DNA from: Hymenobacter sp. GOD-10R
GTDB taxonomy: Bacteria; Bacteroidota; Bacteroidia; Cytophagales; Hymenobacteraceae
Direction: 5' to 3'
Assembly: GCF_035609205.1 (NCBI RefSeq)
Contig: NZ_CP141184.1
Coordinates: 2,136,501 to 2,200,500 of the forward strand
Length of the DNA stretch: 64,000 bases
A program made the translations under genes and the position numbers. The notes below the pieces were generated by a model. It did no database searches, was not told the DNA's origin, and saw only the letters and a program-made list of their open reading frames with translations. Of this stretch, positions 8,806 to 17,367 are shown in pieces (the first letter of the stretch is position 1; every line of letters starts with the position of its first letter).

Positions 8806-9156
8806 AGGAGCTAGGTTTTAGATGAATGATGTCCCAAACCTAGCGGCCGGTAGTGACAGCCCTGTGTCAGTAGGAAAACGGAAAATCGATTTTTAATGGG
8901 AGAGTGCTCTGCTACCTAACAGCAGCCTTTTATAACGAATAGACACTTGACTTCGGAAGCATGCCCCTTTTATTAAATGTTTACCACAAACGATTGTGGT
9001 AGTTACCGGAATCGTTTGTGGTGGTTTATCTTCTTCTGGCATTGGTAGTTATGATGCTGTTAAATATATCTTTCGTCAACAGCTCAATCGTTTGCGCAAT
9101 CAGTGCAACTCACGCATCCCAATCCACTCTTAATACCCACTTACCTTCCAAAGCCT
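8806..9156. promoter_or_regulatory. Divergent promoter region of DinB-like and xylanase genes
   Basis: About 350 bases. Besides the inverted repeat listed separately, the xylanase side has TTGG at 9042-9045 and TATCTTTC at 9067-9074, close to the Bacteroidota TTTG/TAnnTTTG promoter pattern. If used, this gives an untranslated leader of roughly 75-80 bases before the ATG at 9157. Confidence 0.4.
8983..9022. promoter_or_regulatory. 13-bp perfect inverted repeat, probable regulator binding site for the xylanase gene
   Basis: ACCACAAACGATT (8983-8995) and AATCGTTTGTGGT (9010-9022) are perfect inverted copies, 14 bases apart (27 bases centre to centre). The left copy is followed by GTGG, so it also contains a small CCACAA/TTGTGG palindrome. 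The site ends about 20 bases upstream of the possible -33 box at 9042, a position typical of activator binding. The lack of A/T-runs and the location in a promoter argue against a terminator. Confidence 0.55.
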
Positions 9157-11280
9157 ATGAAAAATTCCGTACTATTTATTTCCTGCCTAGGGCTGTGCCT
9201 GCGCAGTTTCACACTACAAGCGCAAAACGAACCCATTCCGCAACAAGCTGAATCCGGCGTTGTAGGCGCGGATTGGAACACGCTCGACGAGACGGATGTG
9301 CGCTACGTAACCGTCAAGCCTACCAGCACAATCAATTCGCAGAACCCAGGTACCCCAGCGCGGATCATTACATACTCGGTGACCTTTCCGTCGGCTGGCA
9401 CTTATAACCTCTACGTTCGAGTGCGGGTAGGACCGGCTGGCGCTAATGATGACAGCTTCTTCTATGGCAATGGTTTTGGTACCAAATCGCCCACCAACGA
9501 TGCCGACTGGACTACCGTAAATGGCCTCAACATTGCGGGCTTTACGGCGGGCACCGACGTCGTAACTGGCTCTGGTACGGCTCCAATTGGGGTCTGGAAG
9601 TGGATTAACTTATCGCGACTTAACCTGACGAATACTGGTAGTGAATCTCCCATCAAGTTTGAGGTGACGGCCGATGCCCTTACGCGGACGTTGCAGATCG
9701 GGGCCCGCGAAGATGGTTTGGAAATAGACAAGTTTGCTTTCGGCCGGGCCGCTGCCACGTACACCGTGGATAACCTAGACAAAGGGGAAACGGGCACGAT
9801 ACCGCCGCCGCCACCACCTTACACACCTACCGGGCCTCCGCTGGCTACGGGCAAATCGAAGTTCTTCGGTGGCATCTGGAGCCCGGCGCAACTCACCAAC
9901 TTCACGGCTTATTGGAACATGGTCGTGCCGAGCAATGTCGGTAAGTGGGGCTCGGTGGAAGGCACCCGCGACGTGATGAACTGGACCAGTCTGGATGCGG
10001 CCTACAAGCTAGCCAAAGACAACGGCTTCCCTTTCCGTTTGCACGTGCTGATCTGGGGGAGCCAGCAGCCAACGTGGATTGCCAATCTGCCGCCAGCCGA
10101 ACAGCTGGCGGAAATTAAAGAATGGTTTGCCGCCGTCGCGCAGCGTTATCCCGGAATCGACTACCTAGAAGTCGTGAACGAGCCACTCCATAACGCGCCA
10201 GACGACTCTCCGACGACCAACGGCGACGGCGGTAACTACATTAACGCGCTAGGCGGCACCGGCACCACCGGTTGGGACTGGGTAATCACTGCCTTTACGC
10301 TTGCCAGGGAACATTTTCCTAATGCCCGCCTGATGATCAATGATTACACCGTAGAGAACTCCGTAGAAAATGCCACGCGCTACCGGACGATCATCACGCT
10401 GCTGCAACAGCGGCAACTCATTGATGCCATCGGTATACAAGGCCACTCTTTCTCTACGCGCCCGACTACTGCGGCTGCCCTGAAAAGCAGTTTGGATGTG
10501 TTAGCTGCCAGCGGGTTGCCCCTGTATATCACAGAACTTGACATTAATGGCTCGGAAGATGAAACCCAGTTGTCGGAGTACCAACGCGTCTTTCCCGTGT
10601 TCTGGGAGCACCCGGGCATTAAAGGTATTTCGCACTTCGGGTGGCTGCCAGGAGCAGATGCAGAAGCATACCTAGCTTACTCGAACGGGGCCGAGCGCCC
10701 GGCCTTGATGTGGTTGAAGGACTACGTGCGCAACACGGTGCTGCCGTGTAACATCAGCGTAACTTCCCGGCTGAAGACACCTACCTCTTGCGCGGGAAAA
10801 GATGGCGTTATCAACTTAACTGCGCAGGGTGGGGGTACGGTCAACTATACCTACAACTGGACGGGCCCAAACGGCTTTACGGCCACCACGGAAGACCTGA
10901 CGGGCCTAGCTTCCGGCACCTACAAGGTTACTGTAACCGCTCCCAACAGTAATTGCAGCACCACCGCCGAAATCGTGCTGCAATGCGGTGTACTCGCGAC
11001 GAACCAGCCGGCTGCAATTCTTGCTGATTTTCAGGCGTATCCAAACCCGGCTACCGATCAAGCGGCAATCTCATTCCGGCCCGAGCAAGCTGGTAAAGCG
11101 CAGGTGAAAGTTTACAATCAGCTAGGGGCCTTGGTCACCACCCTCTACGAAGGCCAGGTGCAAAGCAATAAGCGCTATAACTTGGTGCTGGATAGCCGCA
11201 CGCTAACAAGCGGTGTATACAACTGTCGGCTTGTTCTTAATGGCGAGTCGCAAAGCTTACGCTTGTTGATTACCAAGTAA
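9157..11280 (+). CDS. Secreted endo-1,4-beta-xylanase, GH10, with SprB-like repeat and T9SS sorting domain
   Basis: A 707-residue exported enzyme predicted to cut internal beta-1,4 bonds of xylan. Order: signal peptide (ends LRSFTLQAQ); a CBM6-like beta-sandwich, about 28-215; a Pro-rich linker (PPPPPPYTPTGPP); the GH10 barrel, about 230-530, with the acid/base Glu342 in VVNEPLHN and the nucleophile Glu460 in YITELDINGSED; an Ig-like SprB-type repeat (about 540-620, TYNWTGPNGFTATTEDLTGL); and a T9SS type A C-terminal domain with YPNPATDQAAISF. ATG at 9157 is the start that puts the signal peptide at the N-terminus; a longer frame from 9103 does not. It has its own terminator and promoter region, so it is probably expressed alone in response to a sugar signal. 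Confidence 0.93.
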   Translation: MKNSVLFISCLGLCLRSFTLQAQNEPIPQQAESGVVGADWNTLDETDVRYVTVKPTSTINSQNPGTPARIITYSVTFPSAGTYNLYVRVRVGPAGANDDSFFYGNGFGTKSPTNDADWTTVNGLNIAGFTAGTDVVTGSGTAPIGVWKWINLSRLNLTNTGSESPIKFEVTADALTRTLQIGAREDGLEIDKFAFGRAAATYTVDNLDKGETGTIPPPPPPYTPTGPPLATGKSKFFGGIWSPAQLTNFTAYWNMVVPSNVGKWGSVEGTRDVMNWTSLDAAYKLAKDNGFPFRLHVLIWGSQQPTWIANLPPAEQLAEIKEWFAAVAQRYPGIDYLEVVNEPLHNAPDDSPTTNGDGGNYINALGGTGTTGWDWVITAFTLAREHFPNARLMINDYTVENSVENATRYRTIITLLQQRQLIDAIGIQGHSFSTRPTTAAALKSSLDVLAASGLPLYITELDINGSEDETQLSEYQRVFPVFWEHPGIKGISHFGWLPGADAEAYLAYSNGAERPALMWLKDYVRNTVLPCNISVTSRLKTPTSCAGKDGVINLTAQGGGTVNYTYNWTGPNGFTATTEDLTGLASGTYKVTVTAPNSNCSTTAEIVLQCGVLATNQPAAILADFQAYPNPATDQAAISFRPEQAGKAQVKVYNQLGALVTTLYEGQVQSNKRYNLVLDSRTLTSGVYNCRLVLNGESQSLRLLITK

Positions 11281-11304
11281 GTAGCGACAGAAGTAATGCT
11301 GTGC

Positions 11305-11339
11305 AAAGGGCTGATCGGTATCGTACCGATCAGCCCTTT
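11305..11339. terminator. Terminator of the xylanase gene
   Basis: AAAGGGCTGATCGGTA (11305-11320) pairs perfectly with TACCGATCAGCCCTTT (11324-11339) around a 3-base loop, followed by more Ts. Confidence 0.92.
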
Positions 11340-11475
11340 TTCGCTTTCAATTGGTAGTGGTAAACCACGTAGTAGTTCGGTTTAGCAGGAACACAGCTGT
11401 TGCTAAACTTGCGGAATGCAGATAAAGAGGATTGCCAGTTGCGCCCGCCGCTCGTTGGGCGAGCTGCTTCCTTAC

Positions 11476-12426
11476 CTAGCTAAAATGCGCATGCGCCACT
11501 TGGGCTAGCTTGCGAAGTTCATCCTGCAGGGCGGGCGGCGACACAATGGTCACATCGGGGGCAAACACCAACAGCCACCGGGCGAGCTGCTGTAGGCAGA
11601 CGGTTAGAAAGGTCATTTCCAACCAGCCGTTTGCCATCGTTGTCTCGTGCGCCCAACCGAAGTACTGCTTGTTTTCGTGTGCGTGGGACAAAACAGCTGG
11701 ACCAAATTGCACCACGGCCGCGTGCACCTGGCGCCGCTGAGCCTGCTGCTTCCAGTACGTTTGGAGTGTTTCCGGACGTGGGGCAAATGCTTCCTCGCGC
11801 ACCTGTAAACCCGCAATACGATCCAACCGAAAGTCGCGGTACTCCTGGCGTAACCGACAGAAAGCCACCACGTGCCAGTACTGGCCGAAGTATACCCCGA
11901 TAGGCTCAACATCGCGCTGGGTAGGGGTGCCTTGGTAACCGGCGCGATAGTCTAGGGTCACCAGGCGCTGCCTCGCAATACTATCTAGGAGCTGCTGGTG
12001 AGTGTTGCTAGGCAGCAGAACCGGAGCCGCAGGCCGGGGCGAGCGCAGCACGCTAATGTGCGGACTGAGCGCTTCGAGGTAGTCGCGGTCGGAGCGGCGG
12101 AGCACAGCCCGCAGCTTGTCCATGGCGGCGTGGCTTACCTGGGCCGTGTGTGCATCGGTGAGCTGCGTCACGAGCTTTTCGGCCGTAACCAAGGCGGTGG
12201 CCTCTTCACGGGTAAACATGACGGGCGGCAGCCGATAGCCATCAGCTAGGGAGTAGCCTACGCCTGCCTCCCCGCAAAGGGGGACGCCCGCTTCCTCCAG
12301 CGTGCGCAAGTCGCGGTACACCGTGCGCAGACTTACGCCGTAGCGGGCAGCTAGCTCCGGACCTTTCACCACGCGCTTCGCTTGCAGCTGAATCAGAATA
12401 GCGGTGATGCGGTCAAAGCGGTTCAT
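11476..12426 (-). CDS. YafY-type transcriptional regulator (HTH + WYL domain)
   Basis: A 316-residue DNA-binding protein. The N-terminal winged helix is clear (LAARYGVSLRTVYRDLRTL, about 24-42), followed by GVGYSLADGYRLPP. The WYL domain, thought to bind small ligands or nucleic acid, covers about 145-225 (RLVTLDYRAGYQG through EPIGVYFGQYWHVVAFC and DFRLDRIAGLQV). The start codon overlaps the stop of the upstream histidine kinase gene by 4 bases, so the two are translationally coupled. That is unusual: the kinase has no receiver-domain partner here, and the regulator has no receiver. The ligand and targets are unknown. Confidence 0.9.
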   Translation of the reverse strand: MNRFDRITAILIQLQAKRVVKGPELAARYGVSLRTVYRDLRTLEEAGVPLCGEAGVGYSLADGYRLPPVMFTREEATALVTAEKLVTQLTDAHTAQVSHAAMDKLRAVLRRSDRDYLEALSPHISVLRSPRPAAPVLLPSNTHQQLLDSIARQRLVTLDYRAGYQGTPTQRDVEPIGVYFGQYWHVVAFCRLRQEYRDFRLDRIAGLQVREEAFAPRPETLQTYWKQQAQRRQVHAAVVQFGPAVLSHAHENKQYFGWAHETTMANGWLEMTFLTVCLQQLARWLLVFAPDVTIVSPPALQDELRKLAQVAHAHFS

Positions 12427-15092
12427 AAGGTCGGCACGGTAGATAGAACTGTGGCTGGAAAGTAAATGCGGAACGTGGTGCCCTTGCCCACCTCACTCTC
12501 TACCTGCAAACGCCCACCTGCTTGCTGCACAATACGATTCACCAAATACAACCCTAGGCCCGACCCCGACACGTGGTCGTGGAAGCGACGGAACAGCTGA
12601 AAGAGGTTGGCACCGTGGCGCTCCATGTCTATTCCTAGTCCATTGTCCTGCACCACCAGGGTCGGGTCACCCTCGGCCGTCAGTTCCGTGCGAACGACTA
12701 TGATCGGTGGGCGGTCGGGATGCGCGTACTTCAGGGCGTTGCTGAGCAGGTTGTATAAGATGCTCTGTAAGCTGAGATGGGCGAAATACACGACCGGTAC
12801 CGCCGAAAAGTCCAGCTGAAAATCGGCTTTAGAAGCTGCCGACTGGCTCGACATGCTTTGTAGTACTTTCTGGGTGAGAGGAAGCAAGGCGACGTGCTCG
12901 GCTGGTAGCCGCTCGCTGTGCCGCTGCACCTGCACCACTTCTGTTAGGCCCTGGATGGTGCTGTTGATCTGCTCCAGGGCCGTTTCAAACATCTCAACCA
13001 GAATGGTGGCCTGCGGGTCGTGAAATGTGGCCGTGCGCTTTAGCTCCTCAAACACGCCCGCCATGTTATTAACAGGCTGCTTCAGGTCGTGCGAGGCCGT
13101 GTACACAAAACTATCGAGGTCAGCATTGGTACGCGTGAGTTGCTGGTTGGTGATACCTAGCTCTGCGTTGGCGGAGCGCAGAACCTCGTTGGTGTTGGCT
13201 AGCTGCTCCGTCAGGGTTTGTAGCTGCTGACGCGCCCGCTCTCGTTCTGTCACGTCAGTTATCACCCCGGCCACGCGCAACGGCTTGCCACCATGATCAT
13301 AAAAGATACGGCCGCGGGCCTCAAGCCAGCGCAGCTCCCCATCGGCGCGCCGAATGCGAGGGTTCAGGCGTAGCACGCCCGTGTTCATAGCTTGCGTGAG
13401 ATTTTGCTGAAACTCTGCTTGGTCTTCGGGCAGCATGTGCGACAAGAGCATCGGCAGATTCCACTCAGGCAATGGCGTTTCGTAGCCAAACAAAGTATGG
13501 TGGTTCTCGCTACGCTCAATCTGGTTGGTGAGCAAGTCGAGGTTAAAGGAAGCCATGTTGCTAGCTTCGAGGGCTAGCTGTAAGCGCTCCTCGTTTTGCT
13601 TGAGCTGCTGGCGGGCTAGCACGTGCTCCGTGACATCGAGCGCATAATGAATGATGCCATCAATGGCGCCTTGGTCGTTGTAGGTAGCCTGCAACACCAG
13701 GTCGAAGTAGCTTTCCTGCGCGCTGCCGTTTTTGGTGGCTGGGCTAACCCACACACGCGTTTCTTTGGCAAAGAACAGTTCGCCAGTCTGGTACACGCGG
13801 TCCAGCATGCGCAGGTAGCCTTGGGCCACGAGCTCAGGCACCGCTTCTTGCAGAGGAAGACCGACGAGCTGGCGGTTCCCAAACCGTTGCTGATAGTGCG
13901 AGTTGACGAGTTCGTAGACATGATCCGGCCCGCGGAAAACGCACATCGGCGCAGGCATCTGGAGAAGAAACGCTCGTAGCCGCTCCCGTTGCAGCTGTGC
14001 TTCTTGCAAAGCGCGCCGCAGCTTAGCCGTACGGTCCGTTATATGGGCTTCCAGCTCCTGGTTCAGTTCCTGTAGGGCAATCTGCGTTCGGAAAAGCTCT
14101 TCGTTGTTAGCCAATATTTCTTCATTGGCATTCTGAAGTTCTTCGTTGGCGGTTGCTAGCTCCTCGTTGGTAGAGGCTAGCATTTCATTAAGGAGGCGCA
14201 GCTTATGCTCCTGCAACTCAATCTGGTGGCGTGCTCGTACCTGCGCCGTTACCTCGTAGGCAAACACCAAGATACCGTCGACTGCACCGTCTTGGCTGTG
14301 AGTGGGTTGGTAGATAAAGTTGTAGTAGTTGTTACCTAGCTCGCCCGAGTTGGTATGGTCGAGCTTCACCAACATCTCCGTTGCGTAGAACGGTTCGCCA
14401 GTTTGGTACACACGGTCGAGCAGCCCGAAAATGGGTTGGCCGATCAGTTCTGGCATCGCCTCGCGGATTGGCTTTCCCAGAAGGGGGCGGGGGCCCACCA
14501 GTTGCTGGTAGAGCGGATTGACCAGCTTAAACGTATGCTCGGGCCCTTCAAAGATGGTAATCATCGCCGGTGCATCCATAAACAACGCTTCCAGGCGTTT
14601 GCGCTGCGCTTCGGCATCCGCGCGGGCTGCTTTTGCGCGGGCTTGGCTCTCGCGCAGGGCTTCTTCGACAGCGCTACGGTCTTGGTCAGCCGTATCCGAG
14701 AAACTGACGAGCAGACCGTCTCCTACGCGCCGGGCAGAAAGATGAAAGTAGTTGTCGAGGCCGTCGCCTTGGTAGTTTATGCTGTAGCGTTCTACCTTAT
14801 CCGACGCAAATGCCCGGCGGTGAAAATCGAAGACACCGGTAGCTAGGGTATGCGGGAAGAGCTGGAGGTACGTGCCGGTGGGGCGAGCAGGCAAGCTTAA
14901 TATTTGCTGAGCCGCCGGGTTGAGCAGCACAATCTCCATGTCGGTGATAGTACCGCTAGCCTCCCGAATCGGCTTATAAAGCGCTACTCCAGTCAACGAA
15001 GCATCTAGCAGACCTTGCAGCAAGTCGTCGGTCGGAAATACGTCCTGCAAGGCGGAGAAGCTAATAGAAGAAGCTGCGGCGGAGTCAGGCAT
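12423..15092 (-). CDS. Multi-PAS sensor histidine kinase
   Basis: An 889-residue cytosolic kinase with no membrane segment or signal peptide. There are four PAS-like modules (about 15-120, 160-285, 370-490 and 500-620); the second and third are near-duplicates sharing patterns such as GPEHTFKLVNPLYQQLVG / GPDHVYELVNSHYQQRFG. A long heptad-rich coiled coil lies between the second and third modules (rich in NEEL repeats). A second coiled coil precedes the HisKA domain, whose phospho-acceptor is His668 (TASHDLKQP). The HATPase domain shows DNGLGID and GSGLGLYLVN. It lies directly before the WYL regulator gene with a 4-base overlap. No response regulator is seen nearby. Confidence 0.93.
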   Translation of the reverse strand: MPDSAAASSISFSALQDVFPTDDLLQGLLDASLTGVALYKPIREASGTITDMEIVLLNPAAQQILSLPARPTGTYLQLFPHTLATGVFDFHRRAFASDKVERYSINYQGDGLDNYFHLSARRVGDGLLVSFSDTADQDRSAVEEALRESQARAKAARADAEAQRKRLEALFMDAPAMITIFEGPEHTFKLVNPLYQQLVGPRPLLGKPIREAMPELIGQPIFGLLDRVYQTGEPFYATEMLVKLDHTNSGELGNNYYNFIYQPTHSQDGAVDGILVFAYEVTAQVRARHQIELQEHKLRLLNEMLASTNEELATANEELQNANEEILANNEELFRTQIALQELNQELEAHITDRTAKLRRALQEAQLQRERLRAFLLQMPAPMCVFRGPDHVYELVNSHYQQRFGNRQLVGLPLQEAVPELVAQGYLRMLDRVYQTGELFFAKETRVWVSPATKNGSAQESYFDLVLQATYNDQGAIDGIIHYALDVTEHVLARQQLKQNEERLQLALEASNMASFNLDLLTNQIERSENHHTLFGYETPLPEWNLPMLLSHMLPEDQAEFQQNLTQAMNTGVLRLNPRIRRADGELRWLEARGRIFYDHGGKPLRVAGVITDVTERERARQQLQTLTEQLANTNEVLRSANAELGITNQQLTRTNADLDSFVYTASHDLKQPVNNMAGVFEELKRTATFHDPQATILVEMFETALEQINSTIQGLTEVVQVQRHSERLPAEHVALLPLTQKVLQSMSSQSAASKADFQLDFSAVPVVYFAHLSLQSILYNLLSNALKYAHPDRPPIIVVRTELTAEGDPTLVVQDNGLGIDMERHGANLFQLFRRFHDHVSGSGLGLYLVNRIVQQAGGRLQVESEVGKGTTFRIYFPATVLSTVPTL

Positions 15093-15484
15093 GGATAAGC
15101 GGGTGAAAAGCGAAGCGCAGACGAATAGCGTGCGGCCTGCCTTTTAACAAGTTAGTTAACTCGCAAGAGTAGGAAGCAGGGGGCAAACCATCCACTCCTG
15201 ATCCGAGGGCTTGCGCATGTAAAGTACCAGCCTAGGCTAAGTACGGCGTTCTACAAACCTGATAATAAGCAGCAAAATAGGAAACCTAACCTAAACCACA
15301 ACGCCAACTGCCGCTCAGAGTCTAGCTTGCTCTGTCCTGTTTGCGCAGGCAGAACGGCAAAGCAAATGAATAAAAACAAAGGCCAGCGTACGACGGATGG
15401 ACATACCTGGCCTTTAAAGGAAGCTAGCAAAGCAGATACACCAAGCAGAGAAATAAGTGCTCCTGCCCGGAAGAACGGGTGAGG
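15093..15484. other. Intergenic region of the histidine kinase promoter
   Basis: The 390 bases contain the kinase start region on the right-to-left side and the terminator of the next gene at 15378-15415. Otherwise no gene, promoter box or repeat could be supported. Confidence 0.4.
15378..15415. terminator. Small hairpin, probable terminator of the 107-residue gene
   Basis: AAAGGCCAG (15378-15386) pairs with CTGGCCTTT (15407-15415) around a 20-base loop. It lies downstream of the small minus-strand gene. Confidence 0.55.
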
Positions 15485-15808
15485 TTACGTAGTAGCTCGT
15501 TCCGCGTGACTGGTTATTGAATGGTTGGCGAGCAACGTCGCCCCAACTAACTGCACCTGCACGATGGGCGTAGTGGCAGTGATATTGCCGCTCGCGTCGC
15601 AGTGGCATACCATGTACTCGACAACGCTGCCGGCCGCTGCGAAGGAGTTATCGAAAGAAGGGCTGCAAGCATTGCGGGCAATGCACTGCCACCCGCCATA
15701 GTCGGAGCGCCGATATACATAAGCGAAGCGACCAGGCTGAGTGCTGAAGTCAAGCCGGCGGCCTGCCGGAACTTGATGGAGTTGGAGCGTGGGGGTAAAC
15801 GTGGACAT
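15485..15808 (-). CDS. Small hypothetical protein
   Basis: A 107-residue protein starting at ATG 15806-15808 with no signal peptide. I do not recognise a family. The sequence has a beta-rich look (LQLHQVPAGRRLDFS, RFAYVYRRSDYGGWQ) and a centre with four cysteines (CIARNACSP, MVCHCDASG). The reading frame is clean and GC-biased like its neighbours, and a hairpin follows it. An upstream region of over 200 bases separates it from the MpaB-like gene, so it is a separate unit. Confidence 0.5.
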   Translation of the reverse strand: MSTFTPTLQLHQVPAGRRLDFSTQPGRFAYVYRRSDYGGWQCIARNACSPSFDNSFAAAGSVVEYMVCHCDASGNITATTPIVQVQLVGATLLANHSITSHAERATT

Positions 15809-16026
15809 GGGGAAAGAATAGGTTGTTTGGCTGATGAGGTTGGAGTAGCTTCCTTAGGGGTAGGTAAGATACTCGTCTCAACGGCTTGTCGCTTTCGGTT
15901 TACTCCCGGATTTATACGTATTTACGCATGATTAAATTCGGATTTTTGACGGAGCTGCTGCGGTGTAAACCATCCGATGCACCGGACAAGCAGAAGCAAA
16001 CAGCGCCTTTCGGCTGCTTGGGTATG

Positions 16027-16785
16027 CTACTGCGCGTCAAGTGCCTGGATTTGGGCTTTGTAAGCAGTCGGCAATAGAGCCGTCTTGATCCACTGACTCA
16101 ACGAAAAATGGTGCGTATGGCGGTAAACGGGCACCACCGGCCGCAGCCACGACCACGCCCCAAACCCGAGCAAGTGGCGCACGTGCTCGGGTAGCACGAG
16201 ACGCTGGCCTTGTAACAGCAACCAGTACCGCAACGGACCTAGGTGCCGCCGGTATTGCTGGAACAGATCATCGGTATAATGGCTGTGGGCTAGGTCTTGA
16301 GAGAGATGCTGCGCACGGGCCACAAGCCATTCGGCGTACGTGGTAGGCAAATCCGGAATGCCCATGCGCAGCCCTACGCGGTTGAACACGTGAAACACTT
16401 CCTCTTTTTCCGGTGTGGTGAGCAGGCGCTCCAGGGCCTCAAACGACCGAATGGAATAATCGATTAGCATGAAAAGCACGTCGCGGTAGGCCCAGGCCGG
16501 GATGGCCGCGCCGCGCTTGGCTTCCACGGCCCCGTGAATGGCCGTGATGGTATCAATGGCTTTTTCGGCGCCAACGCGAGGCGCAAACACAATCTGCCGC
16601 GCGTATTCGACGGTAGAAAACAGTCGCCCCAGCGGATCGGCTGGCAGCCGGCCGGTGAAATAGAGCCAGTCAACGGCCTTGTTCAAGGCAAACTCAGCCG
16701 CGGCACCGGCAAAGATGAACAATACCGTATCTGCCTTACCCCAAATAGTACGCACGATGGAGTGCTTTGCTACAAAATATTCCAT
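16027..16785 (-). CDS. MpaB/latex-clearing (DUF2236) oxygenase-like protein
   Basis: A 252-residue protein resembling the DUF2236 family, which includes the haem-containing rubber oxygenase Lcp and the fungal MpaB oxygenase. Visible hallmarks are the N-terminal SIVRTIWGKADTVLFIFAGAA, then LPADPLGRLFSTVEYARQIVF and the helix AIHGAVEAKRG. Family members cleave isoprenoid chains oxidatively, but a substrate cannot be given here, and a haem-ligating histidine is a guess among several. ATG at 16783-16785 is the natural start. No neighbour helps to fix its role. Confidence 0.75.
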   Translation of the reverse strand: MEYFVAKHSIVRTIWGKADTVLFIFAGAAAEFALNKAVDWLYFTGRLPADPLGRLFSTVEYARQIVFAPRVGAEKAIDTITAIHGAVEAKRGAAIPAWAYRDVLFMLIDYSIRSFEALERLLTTPEKEEVFHVFNRVGLRMGIPDLPTTYAEWLVARAQHLSQDLAHSHYTDDLFQQYRRHLGPLRYWLLLQGQRLVLPEHVRHLLGFGAWSWLRPVVPVYRHTHHFSLSQWIKTALLPTAYKAQIQALDAQ

Positions 16786-17010
16786 GCCCTAAGAACCGGA
16801 AAATTGGGCAAAAGGCTCCTACTAAGTGTTGTGCCTAGATTCATCTTTTAAGGGGTGAGTGAAATGAATTGAACAAAGCGTAACCAGGCAAATACGCGGT
16901 ATTGGGTTTTTAGCTTGGGCAATAGCACAATTTAATGTTTTGGTAAACGATAGCATGGCAAGCAGTCGAGCTAGGTGCGCTTCATTTGTGGACTCGTAAG
17001 AGGAGACCAA

Positions 17011-17135
17011 ATGATGAGCGCAACCTGCTGGGAAGCCATCCGCAACGATTCAGAGCAGGCCTACAATGAGCTGTTTGCGGCTTACTGGCAATCTAGCTTT
17101 ACAGCCGCTTACCGCCCGCCGACCTCGTCCGCTGG
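17011..17135 (+). pseudogene. N-terminal remnant of an ECF sigma-70 factor gene
   Basis: From the ATG at 17011 the frame reads a segment that looks like the sigma region-2 start of ECF factors: SATCWEAIRNDSEQAYNELF followed by AAYWQSSFTAAYR. After this it loses any resemblance, and the frame ends among Pro/Ser/Arg-rich residues; the sigma-like part is only about 35-40 residues long. Regions 2.2-4 are missing. The loss coincides with an unrelated stretch and then with a hairpin repeat at 17225-17346. Probably a deleted or replaced gene. The resemblance is by eye, so confidence is moderate. Confidence 0.5.
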
Positions 17136-17224
17136 GCGACGCCCAAGCTACCTACGCCAAGCCCCAACGTGGCCGCGACTACGTCCAAAATCGCCCACAA
17201 CCAAAGCTGGTAGATGCCTGAACA

Positions 17225-17346
17225 GTGTAGAGACGCAATACTTTGCGTCTCGTCGTTGAACGACCAACGTTAGAATGGCCTAGCCCTGAACAACCTAGGT
17301 AAGCAATATCCGCAACGGCCAGACGCAAAGTATTGTGTCTCTACAC
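17225..17346. repeat. Hairpin repeat, GTGTAGAGACGCAATACTTT type
   Basis: Left arm 17225-17250 (GTGTAGAGACGCAATACTTT...) and right arm 17321-17346 are 26-base inverted copies differing at one position (C versus T). The interior is 70 bases. The right arm ends 21 bases before the ATG of the phospholipase-like gene. It is unrelated to the GTCATnCyGAGC family seen further right. Confidence 0.8.
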
Positions 17347-17367
17347 CGTCCAAATTTCATTACGCTT

